Notes under the pieces: generated by a model
What the model was told of the DNA's origin: nothing
What the model saw: the letters and a program-made list of their open reading frames with translations, nothing else
Databases searched by the model: none
Made by a program: the position numbers and the translations under genes
Assembly: GCA_963971305.1 (NCBI GenBank)
Contig: OZ020317.1
Location: 11,488,001-11,552,000, forward strand
Origin: Arcuatula senhousia
Taxonomy: Eukaryota; Mollusca; Bivalvia; Mytilida; Mytilidae
DNA length: 64,000 bases
Direction: 5' to 3'
In this document: positions 41,100-54,740 of the stretch, in pieces
Numbering within the stretch: the first letter of the stretch is position 1
Layout: each line of letters begins with the position of its first letter

Positions 41100-44000
41100 C
41101 CTTAAAGTTTGTGCAATCTCTACGGCTTAGACAGCTGCGCATAACTCCAAGCGTGGAATCGGGTGCCCATTTGTGGGAGCTAGCTCTGCCTTTCCCAAGA
41201 TGAAGCCCAAGTCTGAGATGCCCTGTTTATCAATCGATCTTATGTATGCAACAGCCGCTATTGCTGTCTGTGATGCATCTGAGAAGACATGAATTTGGTG
41301 TTCTGGTTTTTGACTTAGATGTGGAACGTAAGGTCTAGGAATGCGGATAGTCTCTAGTGCACTTCCATTGTTCCCAGTCGGAAGCGATCTGATCTGAAAC
41401 TGGCTCGTCCCAATCTACGGTTTCTGAAACTAAATTTCTTAGAATCATCTTCCCATATATGATGGCTGGCGCCAGGAAACCAAGGGGGTCGTAGATACTG
41501 TTGATGGTGGAGAGTATACCTCGTCTGGTGACTGGTTTCTCATCAGTTGACAGGATGAACAGGAACTGGTCAGTGTTGCCGTGTCAAACCAAGACTTCTT
41601 TGTAACGGTTTGTTGTTCACGTCCAGATCAAGATCTTTTAGGTAAGATGCCAATTAAGTCGTTCTGAGGCGAGGCTGCAATTACTTCTGGACTGTTAGAT
41701 GCAAATTTGTGCAGTCGTAGGTTACCAAACTCCATGAGAGCACTCTGTGTGTCTTTTATCAGCTTTGTGGCTGATTACGGCGTGGAGCATGATGTTAGCC
41801 CATCGTCGACGAAGAAACCATTCGTGACGAAGCTGACAACATCCTTGCCATACTTAGATTCAGCTTCAAGTGCTGCCTTCCTGAGACCAAGGTTAGCCAA
41901 AGCTGGTGAGGGACTGTTCCAAAACACGTGAACTCTCATGCGGTATTCGATGACTTCTTTTGAGAAATCGTTGTCTTTGTACCATAGTAAACGTAGATAA
42001 TTCCGATGATCTTCTTGGACAATGAAGCAATGAAACACGCTCTGTAAGTCTGCAGTGATGAATATCATATCTTTCCTGAAACGCATTAATACTCCCAGTA
42101 GACTATTTGCCAAGACAAGTCCAGTCAGGAGGACGTTGTTCAGGGAGACTCCGTCAAAGGTTGCCGTGGAGTCGAACACACCTCGAATATGGTCGGGTTT
42201 CTTTGGGTGGTACACACCGAACAATGACAGATACCAACATTCTTCGTTTTCACTCACTTCCGGAGCTACCTCCGCATGCTTGCTGTCTATTATCTTTGCC
42301 ATGAAGGTCTGGAAATCATGGAAATGTTCCCACTTCTTGGGATTTTTTTCGCAAACTTTTGTCTAGTAGCTTGGCTCGTTGGATTGCCTGTGTCCTATTG
42401 TTAGGCAAGGCTCGCCTTGATGAGCAGAAGGGTAATGGAGCTACCCAGCTTCCATTTTCGTCTCTCTTAAATTCTGTGTCCATCTGGGAGATGAACTGTC
42501 GATCATCTTGTGACAGACCTGGCTTCTCGTCGTCTGGTGTCCTTTCAAAGACATTTGCTCCTAAATTGTCGCTTGATTTAGGTTGAATTGCGGGATCCCT
42601 GTCCTATCCCTAGACATATTTCTCATTGGGACATGGTCTCATGATGGTTGAAGGTCGACCATTTTGGAGAATGAAGGTCCTTTTCACATCAACCTTAACG
42701 GTGAAATATGTTGCCCATCTAGGCATACCTCGCCAATCACGACCCAGCCTAAGCTCAGTTTCTGTGCGTAAGGGGCGTTAATTGACCCTATAGGTAATCT
42801 TTGGTCGATTACATGATGCACCGCTGGCAAGGTTCTACCAAGTAGCAGAAGAATCTCGGCACTGTCGTCCAAAGGTGGGATATGGCCAGTTAGATCCTTT
42901 AGATGTGAATGGTAGGCCGCTACTACCGGTGTTGGAATTTCGTTCCTATTGTGTGGAATGGAATCACATTCGATGAGATTTGGTAGGTTAAACTGTGTGT
43001 TATCATGTACAGATTTTATCACAAAGTCATGTGCTACTCTTCCAGACGCTTGGACTCTGCCTGATATGAGCACGTTGTCAGGGTGAAGTGCTCTGATGGA
43101 CCACCAATGTTGAACACATCGAAGAATTCTGACGCAGCCAGACACCCATTACTTTGGTCATCGATGATGGCATAAATTCGATGAACGTTAGAAGGATTGT
43201 CTTCCTGGAAGACATCCACTGGCAAGATTTTCGCACAGGACTTAATTGCCGCCACTGTATGAGTCTCCGCATATGTAAGTGCATGTGGAATTCACTTTTT
43301 GGCCAGTGTTAGTCCTGCCGGTCCCTGGCTCTCCGGCGTTCTGTTGGAAGGGTCTGTGGGATGGTCCTGTATGACTGTACTGGTCAAAATGCAGTGCTGT
43401 TGCGTGGTATTTGCTGTTGCAATCACTGCATGGAGTGGAATCTTGGCAATCATGAATTATGTGACTGATGGAGCGACAACACTTGTAGCAAATGTTGGTC
43501 TCCTTGAGAATCTTCTCAATTGGCTTGACCTTGAATTTGCGACATTCATTCAAGGTATGTTTTGACTTGTGTAGAATGCAGCGTTCATTAGGGTCTATTG
43601 ACTTCTCTGACTGCTGACTTGAACTGTCTGTTTCCTCCGTGTCGGTTTTATGGACACTGACTGTTCGCTTTGTTTCAACGTGTCGCTTAGATACGGAGCT
43701 GGGAGCCCCAGTATGAGACTCAAACATTAGGCCTGGGTTGTTCTTTATCTTGCTGGTATCTTTGATGAACTGCAAGAACACTGAAAATGGCGGGTATGTG
43801 ATGCCGCACTGCTTTATGAAGTTAGCAGCTGTTGATACCAACTTCTCTTGTAGTCCGTAGGGCAGTTTGCTTACTAGTGGTTTGATTCCCGATGATGTAT
43901 CGAAGTAACCCAAGAGCTTGTGGTATTCAGGGTTCTCCTTGATGAACTGGATTTCAGACAGAAGGTCGGAGAGTTCATATAACTTTCTGTTATCCTTGTT

Positions 44001-45640
44001 GGAAAGATTTGAGAAGTTTCCAAGTTATTGCTTGATGGACGCTTCAACCATTTCGGGTGCACCATACCGCTCGTCCAAACGTTCCCAAAGACTTCGTAGT
44101 CCTTCTGAAGGATTGGCAATATTTGATGCCCGGATGCTGACGGCATAACCTGCTGACTCGTTGCCTAACCATTTGACAAGCAAATCTAGTTCTTCTGAGC
44201 CAGAGACTTCAAGCTCGTTCACGACACACTTGAATTTGTTTTTCCAGGCTTGGTATGACTTGGCCTTGACGTTGAAGGTTGACAGGCGCGAAAACAAAAG
44301 GTCATTTCTTAGCAGGAACTTTGTAATGTCAGACGCCGTGTTTAGTTCCTTGGCTGAAGCTGCCCATGTTGTTGATCTATGTTGTGTTGGAACATACTGT
44401 GGAGCATGGCGATTCAATGAAGGCATCAATCCGGTTTTGTAACCGCTGGATGCTTGAGGAAATGACGCCGTCATAACGGGCTTTCAGTAGTCATCAGACT
44501 TGAGCAGTGTCCCTTTTGACGTGGACACGTTTGTCGTATCAGGTACAGGTCGTCAACTTGAAGCGGGAATATCCGTGTATCCCACGTGTTTGAAGACTCT
44601 TCTGGTTTTGTAACGTTGAAATGAGCCGTTACCTTAGGTTTAACTTCGGGTTCAGACCCAATGTTTGTCTCTACTTTGGCTGGTTGTGGGTTCTCTAGTT
44701 TTGGAACCTGCTGTGTCACATATGTCTGGACTATATCGAGTGGGTCCATCTTAGGTAATGAAGATAGGTCATCCAAATTCTGGCTTTTGGAGTCGTCTTC
44801 GTCTACTGCTAGAGCATTCGGTTCTGCAATAGCTACTGCGGCGTTTTGTTCAGTTTGCAGAAGTTGGATTTCTACCTTGACCTTAGCCTTTTTGTGAGCG
44901 CCTTTTGCTGCTATTAACTCCTTTCAGCCTTTTGTTGAATGGCCGTTTGTTCCATTTCGATTTTATGCATAGCCGTTTTTCTTTGAACCTCCTGGTCGAT
45001 GTCAGCTTTTTGCATTTGCAACATTGCTTCCTTTTTAGCAAACTCATCTCTAGCCAATGCGGCTTCAGCTGCTGCACGCTTCATTTGTATAGTGCTGACT
45101 GAACCAGATGACCCTTGGATGTTCCTTTTCCCGGTTTTACGGAATTTTCTTGATGATCTCTCCGAAACGACAGATCCAGTCTCAAGAGGTGATGATAGCA
45201 TCGACTTAACCGTGTTGCCTCCGCTATTTTGCAGTATGCCGATGACATTTTGATGAACAGTTCAAGGTCCTTCATGCTCTCGGCCATTCTCTGTGACGTC
45301 GAAAATTCGACGTAGCAGTCCCTCTGTCAGCGATACCTATCGGAGGCAGTGATAATCCGATCATTGAGTGTAGCCTGTGCGTTTTCGTCTTAAGGAGTGC
45401 TCTGGACGTCTTGAATGACGGCGTAGATCCTGTTCCAGAGGTCCTCTGCCTGCTTGGCGTGTTTACGGCTCTGGATCTCATAGAGTTGTTTCCCTTTTTC
45501 GTTAAGGGTGCGAATGCACTGCTCCTTGTCTGAATCAGTTTCTTGAGTAGCCTCTGTGTTTGGCGGTTGTGGCTCCATATCTTGGCCTTGGTCCATGTTG
45601 ACCTCTAAATTTGCTGTTGTTTGTGAGTCGGCTGACATTA
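41100..45640 (-). pseudogene. BEL/Pao LTR retrotransposon gag-pol (decayed)
   Basis: Read right to left on the minus strand: an acidic N-terminus and coiled region (45,638-44,914); a DUF1759-type gag core (44,474-44,025; WKNKFKCVVNELE, LWERLDERYGAPE) continuing at 43,913 (GIKPLVSKLPYGLQEKLV); a zinc knuckle CYKCCRSISHIIHDC (~43,480); a DUF1758-type protease region (43,255-42,684; YAQKLSLGWVVIGE); and RT fragments (42,302-41,775) with YRMRVHVFWNSPSPALAN and FFVDDGLTS. A PRLELC-like RNase H/peptidase segment is around 41,150-41,300. Many frameshifts and stops; no integrase recognised. The order is that of BEL/Pao. Confidence 0.8.
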
Positions 45641-45659
45641 TTTTAGCAATGGTGTGCCC

Positions 45660-46440
45660 GTTATTGATTAAACGTAAGAGCAGAGTGCCCCATACAATTT
45701 AAACGCAAGGGCAAGTGATCCTGATGGCCTATTTCAACCTCGGATGGGATCCTGTCAGGTGGCTGTCTAGATGTATGACTGGCGTGTCAAAATACCTGTC
45801 CCAATGTGGCTTTGAAATCCGTTTGGAACACCAGAGGGTTGTGGTACTTCAGTTGTTTGATGTTGCGCTCAGTGCTGGAACTGTCTTCCTCCCGAGAAGC
45901 GATGACCCTTTGTGCCCACTATACTACTACTTCCTGGAAAGTTTCGGCTGGGATCGGTGATCTGTTATGTTACCATGTTATGGACGTAAAGAACGATAAC
46001 CAGCAGGTGTAATGTGTCTTTATTGCAAGAACAATTGGTAAAAAAACTGAAAGAAACAAAATAACTATAATAAGTACAAAATGCACAAATACACGAATTA
46101 TCTGAAAGAATTAAGGTCAATATAGCGATAAACATTGAAAGGTTTTTGCCGATTAATTAATGTAAACCAGTTAAATAAGCAGGCCCAGACGGGAAATGTT
46201 CAAGCATGCCGGTATCGGGAATCGGAATTTGTCACAGTCGAAATGTCAAAAATATAAATGGTAATTCACAAAACAAATAGATGATATGTTGAATCAAGTC
46301 ACTGTTATCTTCTTCTTCTTCCCGGTTACGAGTCGGCCTCTGTTGAGAGTGTACTTGACTCGGGTACATGCACAAACGAATAACACTCCTCTCATTCACA
46401 CACAGTTAAAAGTCCAAAAAATGGAAAGTATTTACAAATA
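45660..46440. other. No gene; possible BEL LTR/leader and LINE 3' region
   Basis: Lies upstream of the BEL gag start (minus strand). No matching second LTR was found next to 41,100, so LTR boundaries cannot be set. The AT-rich part, 46,020-46,440, may be the 3' UTR of the LINE. Confidence 0.4.
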
Positions 46441-46443
46441 AAA

Positions 46444-49400
46444 ACTCGTTGTCTTGGCATCTATGGTTTGTGCTGAGTAGGGCTCCAGGGAATGGTGCTC
46501 AACCTGGCCCTAAACTCTTCTCGGGTGCCTGCATCAACCACAGATGTTGGTAGTTGGTTCCAGCATCGTATGGATCTCGGGAAGAAGGAATGGTGGTACA
46601 AGTCCTTCTTGGCTCTGATCTGTCTGAACCCATGGTTACCTCTGGTCCGGGTGTCTCCAGTTGTGTAGTATCTCCCTGGGTCAATGGCAATCTGGTGGTG
46701 TTGTATCTTGTAGCAGGTGATGAGGCTCTGCTTTCACCGTCTGTGTTGGAGGGATTCCCATTGTAGATTGTCAAGGAGCTTGGTCACACAGCCTGGAGAG
46801 TTGTCTTGGTAGCAGTTGTATGCGAACCGTGCTGCTCGCCTCTGGACTTGCTCTAGGTCGCGGATGGCATTGGCATGGTGTGGGTCCCACACTGAGGCAG
46901 CATACTCCAGTACTGGTCTAACAAGGGTTGTATAGGCAGTGGCTTTTGTCGTGGTGTTGCATCGACCAAGATTTCTTCTAAGGAAGCCAAGGGTTCTTGA
47001 AGCCTTGCCGGTTGTCTTTTTGATGTGCTTTGACCATGACATATCCTTGGTGATGGTTAGTCCCAGGTACTTCCCACTGTCGACCACTTCCAGTGAGTGT
47101 CCGTGGAGGGTGTAAGTTGTCTGTATGGAATGACGTCTGCCTGGTACCCGGATAACAGTGCACTTTTCAGGGTGAAAGCACATCTGCCATTTTCTTTCCC
47201 ACTCTTCTAGTTGTGTCAGGTCTCTCTGTAGTGTGTTGGCATCTTCGGTGTTACTAATGCGTCGGAAGAGAAGACAATCGTCTGCAAATAGTCGTGCATC
47301 TGAGGATGTAACTTCAGGTAGGTCATTTATGTAGGCTAGAAAGAGTAAAGCCCCCATCACTGTGCCCTGTGGAACTCCCGAGAGGGCATTGAGTGGATCT
47401 GACCGGTGGTTCTCCAGTATCACGGACTGGGATCTGTTCATCAGAAACTGTCTTATCCATTCAAGTGAGTTCTGGCGTACTCCGTAGTACTCCATCTTCA
47501 GAAGCAGCCTGGCATGTGGCACCTTATCAAAGGCCTTGGCAAAGTCTAGCAGGATGATGTCTGTCTGATCTCCGTTTTCAATGTTCTGGATGATGTCGTT
47601 TACTGTTATCAGGAGCTGAGATTCACAGGACCGCTTGGTTCTAAACCCATGTTGTTCTTCACACAGTATGTGGTGTCTGTCAAAATGGTCCATGATGGAG
47701 CTGTGTACGATATGTTCTAGGAGCTTGCAAGCAATCGACGTGAGGGACACAGGTCGGTAGTTGGAGGCTACATGTCGTTCTCCTTTCTTAAATACTGGCA
47801 CGATGTTGGCCTTCTTCCAATCATCTGGTACTTTTTCTTGGTTGAGTGAGAGCTGATATAATCTGGTGAGATATGGTGCTAGATGGTCAGCTAAGTTCTT
47901 TAAGATGAAGGCTGGAATTTCATCAGGCCCAGTGGCCTTATATGGCCTTAGTCCCTTCAGTAGTTTGGCTACCCCTTGTTGGTTGACTTTGATTGGTTTC
48001 ATAGTTGGGTAGGGGCTATCACCTTTATCTGGAATATCAGTGAGGTCTTCGTTGGTGTATACGGAGTGAAATTGTCTGTTGAGAATGTCTGCTTTCGCTG
48101 ATGAGTCGCTATGGAGATATCCGTCCTTATCTTTCAGCGTGGTTATACCTGTTGACTCCTGTTTCCTGCTCTTAATGTAAGACCAGAATCCTTTAGGGTT
48201 TTTATGGAGGTCTTCACTCACGATGTCCTGCATGAAATTTGTATGTGCCTTCCTGGATTCTCTCTGTAGGTCAGCCTTGAGCTTTTTGTATCTCTTCCAG
48301 TCTTTAGTAGATTTCGTGTGCTTAGCCTTGGAGTGTGCTCGTTGCTTTTGTCTACTCAGTCTACGTAGCTGAGTGTTCATCCATGGATGGCTGTTGCGTG
48401 CTAGGCTTCGCTTGGTTGGTACATGCTTTTTATGCAGTGGAGTATTAGTTGCTTGATGGATGTCCATGAGTTGTTGATATCAGTGTGATTAGTATCATTG
48501 AAGTTTGCAAATTCAGAGTCGAGGTAAATGCCCATATTTACTAGGTCTGCTTTCTTCCAAAGAAAGATTTTCCGCCTGCTTGGTTTCGGCTTCTGTTCGT
48601 CTGATGTGATGTCAATAATTAGGATATCATGGTCACTGTTGCCGATTGGTGGTAGGGTCTTGCAACGGTCAATATGACCTGGATGGCTTGTGAAGAGGAG
48701 GTCTAACACATTGTCTTTTCTTGTTGGTTGATTGTTGATTTGCTGAAGTGATAAATCTGCAGTCATCTTCAGGAACAAGTTACTGATGGCCTTGGGTACT
48801 TGATGACTTGCAATGTTGTTATCCACCCAGTCAATATCAGGCAAGTTGAGATCTCCTCCGAGTAGAAAAATGTTGTTTTTGTTTTTATTTCTCATTGTTT
48901 CAATTTCTTTGATTGTATTCTCTATTATCTTTGTGTTGTTTCGGCCTGGTGGTCTATAGTAGCTGGAGATCATAATAGATTTCTTTCCTAGTTTGATAGC
49001 CCCTGTTATAATTTCATTGTCTTTACTGATATATACCTGGTTGAGTGATAGTTCTGCCCTAGCCGCGATAAGCACTCCACCATGGGGATCGCGCTTTCTG
49101 TCCCTTCTTGTAACATCGAAACCCAGCTCAGGAGGGAAGATCTCTCCATTTACAACTTCTTGTGAAAGCCATGTTTCGGTACCAATGATGATGTCTGGTT
49201 GGGTTGATTCGATTAAGACTGGTATTTCGGTTCTCTTGTTTTTGATGCTCTGAAAGTTTATAATTAATGTTCGTATAATTTTTCTGTTTTTACTTCTAGT
49301 TGCTTGTTGTTTTGGTCTTTTCGGAGATGATGCTGCCAATGGTTCACCAAATCTTAAGTTACTTTGGTCGTAATCGGCTTTAGGATAAGAGTTGTTGGTT

Positions 49401-49921
49401 GGGTTTGAAATAGTAAGTATTGAGAAGGTGTTACTTTCGGCTGAATCAATTAGATCATACAAAATGGTTGTGTGGTTCGGTGCGTTGCATACTGTACAAA
49501 ACCATGATACAGATGTATTGGCTAACCTTGAGTACTCCGGTGAATTAATACCAGCGCAGGTGGCGTGATACCAAGTGTCACATTCATCGCAGGCTAATGC
49601 TTTATCTCCCCACTTACATGCTTTTGTGCAGGTTCCGCAAGGATACTTTGGAGGTCTAGGGCCCGGGTTTACCTCAATTCCTGATATTATGATTAACATA
49701 CATTTATAGAGGCTATAGTCATAGAGTTTACTGAACTGAACTTTGTTTGTAATACACCAGTGTAAAATGCCTATGTTGCCTGGGCATTGATCTGTGTGTT
49801 GAAGGGTAAAATTGACATTGTTTTTGAAACTAAGTTGCACCTGTTGTTTGGTGTGGTACCTTATTACCAGTAGAGTAACAATAATCTGAATAATCAGTGT
49901 GCGTTTGCTGGAATTCGTCAT
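46444..49921 (-). pseudogene. APE-type LINE (CR1/Jockey group) ORF2 with 2A-like motif and PHD finger
   Basis: Order from 49,921 leftward: a hydrophobic N-terminus and GIEVNPGP (residues 81-88), a 2A-like ribosome-skipping motif; a PHD-type finger (CGTCTKACKW, CDECDTWYH, WFCTVC); an APE endonuclease with TLIINFQSI, IIGTETWL, LLGGDLNLPDIDW and GNSDHDIL; then RT (46,734-48,467) with VPVFKKGER, NYRPVSLTS, HGFRTKRSCE, DFAKAFDKV, GVPQGTVMGALLF, ARLFADDCLLF and a C-terminal EQVQRRAARF. A frameshift near 48,450 separates endonuclease from RT and another near 46,750 separates the C-terminal tail (...FPRSIRCWNQLP). Otherwise well preserved. Confidence 0.88.
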
Positions 49922-50196
49922 ACTGGCTGGCTTATTTTTATTGTTTACATTTTCCGCCAGACCGGAAGTAGGTTTATCTAATGATTATCTCCCTTTATGC
50001 AGATTCAAATTTTGTTGAAAAATCAAACAAGTAATGATAAGCAGGTAGATTCGTTCTAATGGAAGCAATGGAGCTCGAATACTATCCTAAATAAAATGCA
50101 GTTCGATTTTGGTGATTACAATCGAGAAAAAAAGCTTGAATTTTATGTTTTTTCTCTGCTGTCAAGGAAAGGCGTCCTATTCGTTTGCGCATGTCC
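49922..50196. other. LINE 5' flank, no gene
   Basis: Short AT-rich interval upstream of the LINE start. Nothing recognised. Confidence 0.5.
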
Positions 50197-50452
50197 TTAT
50201 AATGTTTCCATGTATATTGTGCTGATAATCACCAAACTTGGTATGCTGCAAATCGTGCCCAAATTAATTCCTTGCAAGATTGTACAAATGGCTACCTGAT
50301 TGCGTCAGTAAAATTACTCGACAGTACAGTATGTACGTCGACTGTTCGACCCAAGCATAGTTTTCTGCACAGGTAGCGGCGATTTAAATTTAAACACGAA
50401 AGGAAGTTTAAATCCATATTTAAAAATGATCAATGAATGTTGTGACAGTACA
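50197..50452 (+). repeat. Repeat B, second copy
   Basis: Matches 40,579-40,842. Only 11 bp separate it from repeat A at 50,464. Confidence 0.75.
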
Positions 50453-50463
50453 GAATTAACTCC

Positions 50464-50914
50464 TACATGGGTTGTCGGATCTTCTTCAAAATTTCAGGGT
50501 AGGTAGATCTTGAGGTGCTGATCACTTTTATCCTTGCCAGAATTTTGATATCTGTAGCTGTTTTTTGAGTTATTACCAAAAAGCAGCAATTTACCGCAAG
50601 TTCTATTCTTAGCCACGAACGAATCAATATACAGTAACCCAAATATTTCAAAATGCTCTTTTAAGTTTATTTCTTAATATTTTTTATGAAATTAGGAAAT
50701 AATGTGTAAAAGTATAGTATCTTATTGTTTATTTTCGATTTTCCAAATGAAAATTTGTAAAATTTAATTTCGAGGCAATTTTTGATTTATAGGTGACTAA
50801 CATGTGTAACCCGATGAAAAGTGGAAATACTCGATTTGCACATCTAAAACACTTATAATACGAAAAAGTGGAGATAAAAATTGAAGATATGGATAAAAAT
50901 GATAAATTTATCCA
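50464..50914 (+). repeat. Repeat A, second copy
   Basis: Matches 38,000-38,418, with an extra ~25 bp near 50,495-50,520. The RT that follows copy 1 is absent here. Confidence 0.75.
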
Positions 50915-51404
50915 AAAGTTGGTCTAAAATGTATTCGCATTTTCGTTTTAAAGCTATTTTCATACATAAGACGATAAAACTACAAATATTCTATCAAATC
51001 TATATGGTACAGGCATTTTATTTTTCCGAGTATTTGTCGCAAAAAGGGGGACAACTCTTGGAAACCTTTTTTAACTTTTGGCGGGACTAACGTCATTAAC
51101 ATCACTGTGTATTTGGATTTATTACATTGAATTACAATATCTAGAAAACATATTGAAAGTGTTCCCTTTAAAAACAAATAGTTGATAACAAAAATATACT
51201 CACATTTCGATAGTTAGTACATGAAATATATCGGTTACGCAGGACATATTTTAGCAACACCCGTGTCATACCATTTCGACAATTGGCAGCCCGGGTAAAC
51301 TGGACCACCTGTTGTTTATCGCTTATCAGCGCTACATACAACCAAGGCCGTAAATTGCCTCCGATGAAAGAGGAGTCAATACCAGAAGGCGGGGGTCTGG
51401 GGGC
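50915..51404. other. No gene
   Basis: AT-rich then mixed sequence. Nothing recognised. Confidence 0.5.
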
Positions 51405-51625
51405 CGCCTAGGCCCCCAGAAGCTATAGACTTTTCAATAAAACAAATCCAGTTTTCTTGCAAATCCTGATACCATTTCGCCTAGGCCCCCAGAAGCTATA
51501 GACTTTTCAATAAAACAAATCCAGTTTTCTTGCAAATCCTGATACCATTTCGCCTAGGCCCCCAGAAGCTATAGACTTTTCAATAAAACAAATCCAGTTT
51601 TCTTGCAAATCCTGATACCATTTTC
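51405..51625. repeat. 73-bp tandem repeat, three units
   Basis: 'cgcctaggcccccagaagctatagac...' starts at 51,405, 51,478 and 51,551. The copies are nearly identical, so the expansion is recent. Confidence 0.9.
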
Positions 51626-52989
51626 AATATTAATTTAAATAGTAGTTATAAAAAATGATAAACGAAATGCTATCCACTTTAGTACACTTTTCCTAAGTTT
51701 TAATTGCAAAAATCATTAACATCGAGCTTTTATTATTTTAAACATACAAACGAGAAGGAAACTAGAAACTAAGTTGTTCAAAACAAGACCCATCATCCGG
51801 TGGTGCTAAGGTCATTCATCTAGAGCTTGTTAACATATTGGACTATGGACAGTTTTTCATTGCCCTTTTAAACATCTGAAATGAATAGACTGACAAACAT
51901 GAAAAAAGACCTGTTTGTGATTTAAAATCGACCATCTTAATAATAAGACCGACAACAACATAGCAAAAATTTGCAGACACGTCATGACATCAGAATAAAA
52001 CAGAAACTGAATCTACCAACAGTCAGTAAAAGAAATAGACTAACAAAGGAGTGCAGAAGTGACAATCTGACAGTTTATTACAGTATCCGAAACTACGATA
52101 TTTATATGAAGATATAGAAAAGGATTTTTATCTAACAGTCGCCACTTTGAGGTCATGCTGGTAGACTTGGAGAGAAATTACCAATTAGACTAGAATTATT
52201 AACTATGGGAAAAAGACAGAGCCCAAAATCTTATCACTTATGAACGGTTTCACGGTAAAACCTCCTTAACATTTAAACCAACATTTTCACCAACAATCAA
52301 AGCTTTCTGCTATTATATGAGATCTTATATTAAGGTATGAAAGCTTTTTCAATTTTATTTAATGATATTAGAATAAATCAATCAACCCAATTTTATTGAA
52401 AGACTGATTCAAGAAATGAAAAAGACAAAAGAAAAGACATGAAACCATCTTCCATTTTCTTTTTTTGTAGTGTTTTTTTTTTTTTTTTTTGAAAACTGAG
52501 GAGGCAGCTGCCTCTCTATGTAATTTATGGCCTTGACAACAGGAAAGGGGTAATAAATCGGGTATGATTTGAGGCCCGCTTTTACCTCCGCCATTGTTCC
52601 TGGTGGCCGTGTTACCATGCTGGGCTTATCACTCGTATGGAAATCGCGTTTGAGATTTCTTTAGATAAAATTCATTATCACACAATTAACACCTACTTCT
52701 CATGTCTTTCTTACTAATTAAGTTACAAACATCTGAAAGATCTACTTAATTTTATCAGCTTATAATTAGTATTATTAAAAGACTGTTGGGACAGGATATA
52801 TGCAACATATTTTTCTAGCCAATCAAAATTGGAGATCCGTTACCCCTTATATGTTGTATTTTACAATGCAACAGAAGTTCAGTTTACGGCCCGGGTCGGT
52901 AAAAAAATAGTAAAATCGCTTTTAAATCAATATTGTACCGTTATTATATAGTTAAAACATGTACTTATCCGTCACCGATGTATATTTAA
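51626..52989. other. No gene
   Basis: AT-rich DNA with a poly-T run at ~52,476. No domain or repeat of known type recognised. Confidence 0.5.
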
Positions 52990-53245
52990 TCATCGTTAAA
53001 AAGTTCTTGTTACTAGATTCAAAAGTGTTTTATAGGAGAAAATATGAATTTTCCACTTTTCGTTGGGTTATACACATTTTAGTCACCTAAAAATCGAAAA
53101 TTGTCTCGAAATTAAAATTTTTGAATTTCTATTTGGAAAATCGAATAAATAATAAGATATTATAGTTTTACACATTATTTTCAAATTTCATCGAAAAATA
53201 TTCAGAAATAAAGATTTTAGAGCATTTTGAATATTTAGGGTAGCG
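52990..53245 (-). repeat. Diverged inverted copy of repeat A
   Basis: The reverse complement contains the ordered landmarks of repeat A (AGCATTTTG, TTAGGAAATAATGTGTAAAA-like, AAAATTTAATTTCGAGACAATTTTCGATTT-like), with clear divergence. Confidence 0.55.
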
Positions 53246-54690
53246 GATGGTGGCCCGGGCCCGGACCCGAGTTACTCGTTTTAGTCATTGTTTACATGTT
53301 GATGTAAAGTAAAAAGCAAAACTGAAACGCAATTCAACGAAGCAATGAATCACCAAGAAGTGACAAGAATCACCGACAATAAATTTAAAAAAAAGATATG
53401 GATAGATTCAGTTGAACATAACATAAACATATAAGGTCATATAAGATGCATAAAAACGACATCGGAGCAGTTTGAAAGTTTTTTTTTTTTTCGCATGGTG
53501 ACGTTGACAGTTGAATATTTGGTTGAAATGAATGAAAATACCACGAAGAAATAAAACCCACGGAGAAAAGGGAAGGGCTATAGTCCTCTTGAATAACGCA
53601 TAGAAGTATCACGGTAGGTCCCGTGTCCGGTGACAGGGTTGTTTTTTTCGAGAGGCGTTGTCTAGTTTTTTCGAGAGAGGTCCAGGTTTTTACATCTGTT
53701 CGTTTAAAAAAAATCATGTAGATTAATATCTGAAGGTGAAACAAATAACAAAACAGGTTTTAAAGTACTCATATAGTTCGATGTATTACAATTTTACAAA
53801 AAAGATAAACTAGCATAAGTTGATGATTTTTGAAAATTCATTTGTTTTTTCGAGAGGTACAACAACTTGTCCGTTTTTTTTCGAAAGACGTCCTGGTTTT
53901 TAAAAACTTTGAATGCGGAAAGGCACTGGATTTTGCAGAAACTATGCGTTTTAAATGAAAACTATCACCCCACCCATTGGCCTAACTTTCATTCTAGCAT
54001 GTTACATGCAAAACATCAAAGACTACATGTAGTAATTATTTGTTACTTCACAATTATGTTGAATAAATAAATTGTCCCCCAAAAGAAAAAAATGTTTCTG
54101 TTAGGATGCAATATTTTGAAAGGTAAATTACAATAATATTTTATTTACTTGAATTGACGATGAAAGAAACTATCAATTATACATGTATGGAGGGAAAAAG
54201 AAATGCGTAAACAAGAGGAATCGACCGGTGCATTCAAACAATTTATCAAGTAATTTTTAATTTTTATGGCAATTCACGTCTTTTAAATTATTGTGTGTGT
54301 TAAGATCAAAATAGAAAATCTAAAATGAATTTCTGTGCTCGTGCATTTTTGCACATATATGTATAAAAGTGTGAAAAAAGGTAAGAAAATACCTAAAGCA
54401 GGACATTTGTAGACAAAACAGGTGCCAGGCGGAGCAAAACTTTGTTGTATTTTCTATCCCTTACGTTTGTGTTGTTTTTCGCTGCGGTGATGTTTTAATA
54501 TACCGCAGTTAGCTCGTTCTGGCGTGAACAGTTTTTGTTGTTGAAAAACACATAAAAGCTAATGATCTATCCAGGTAAATTTCAAAACTCTGAGATTCTC
54601 TTTACATAAGGCATATGTTGATCTCAATTTTAAATTGAATTTCGGTTAAGCATACTTTAGTTTTATTTGGTATTTTAATATTTTTGTTAG
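53246..54690. other. No gene
   Basis: Contains a 'ttttttcgagag' phrase repeated at 53,643, 53,667 and 53,846. The open frames have no recognisable domain. Confidence 0.45.
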
Positions 54691-54693
54691 AGG

Positions 54694-54740
54694 GCCGCCG
54701 ATGAGTCTTGAGTATACGAAACGCACCTCAGTCGTGACAA
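54694..54740 (+). ncRNA. Degenerate hammerhead ribozyme
   Basis: CCGAUGAGUCUUGAGUAUAC followed by GAAACGCACC has the layout core-stem II-GAAA, but the core C-U-G has become C-C-G and stem II pairs poorly. Almost certainly inactive. Confidence 0.35.
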
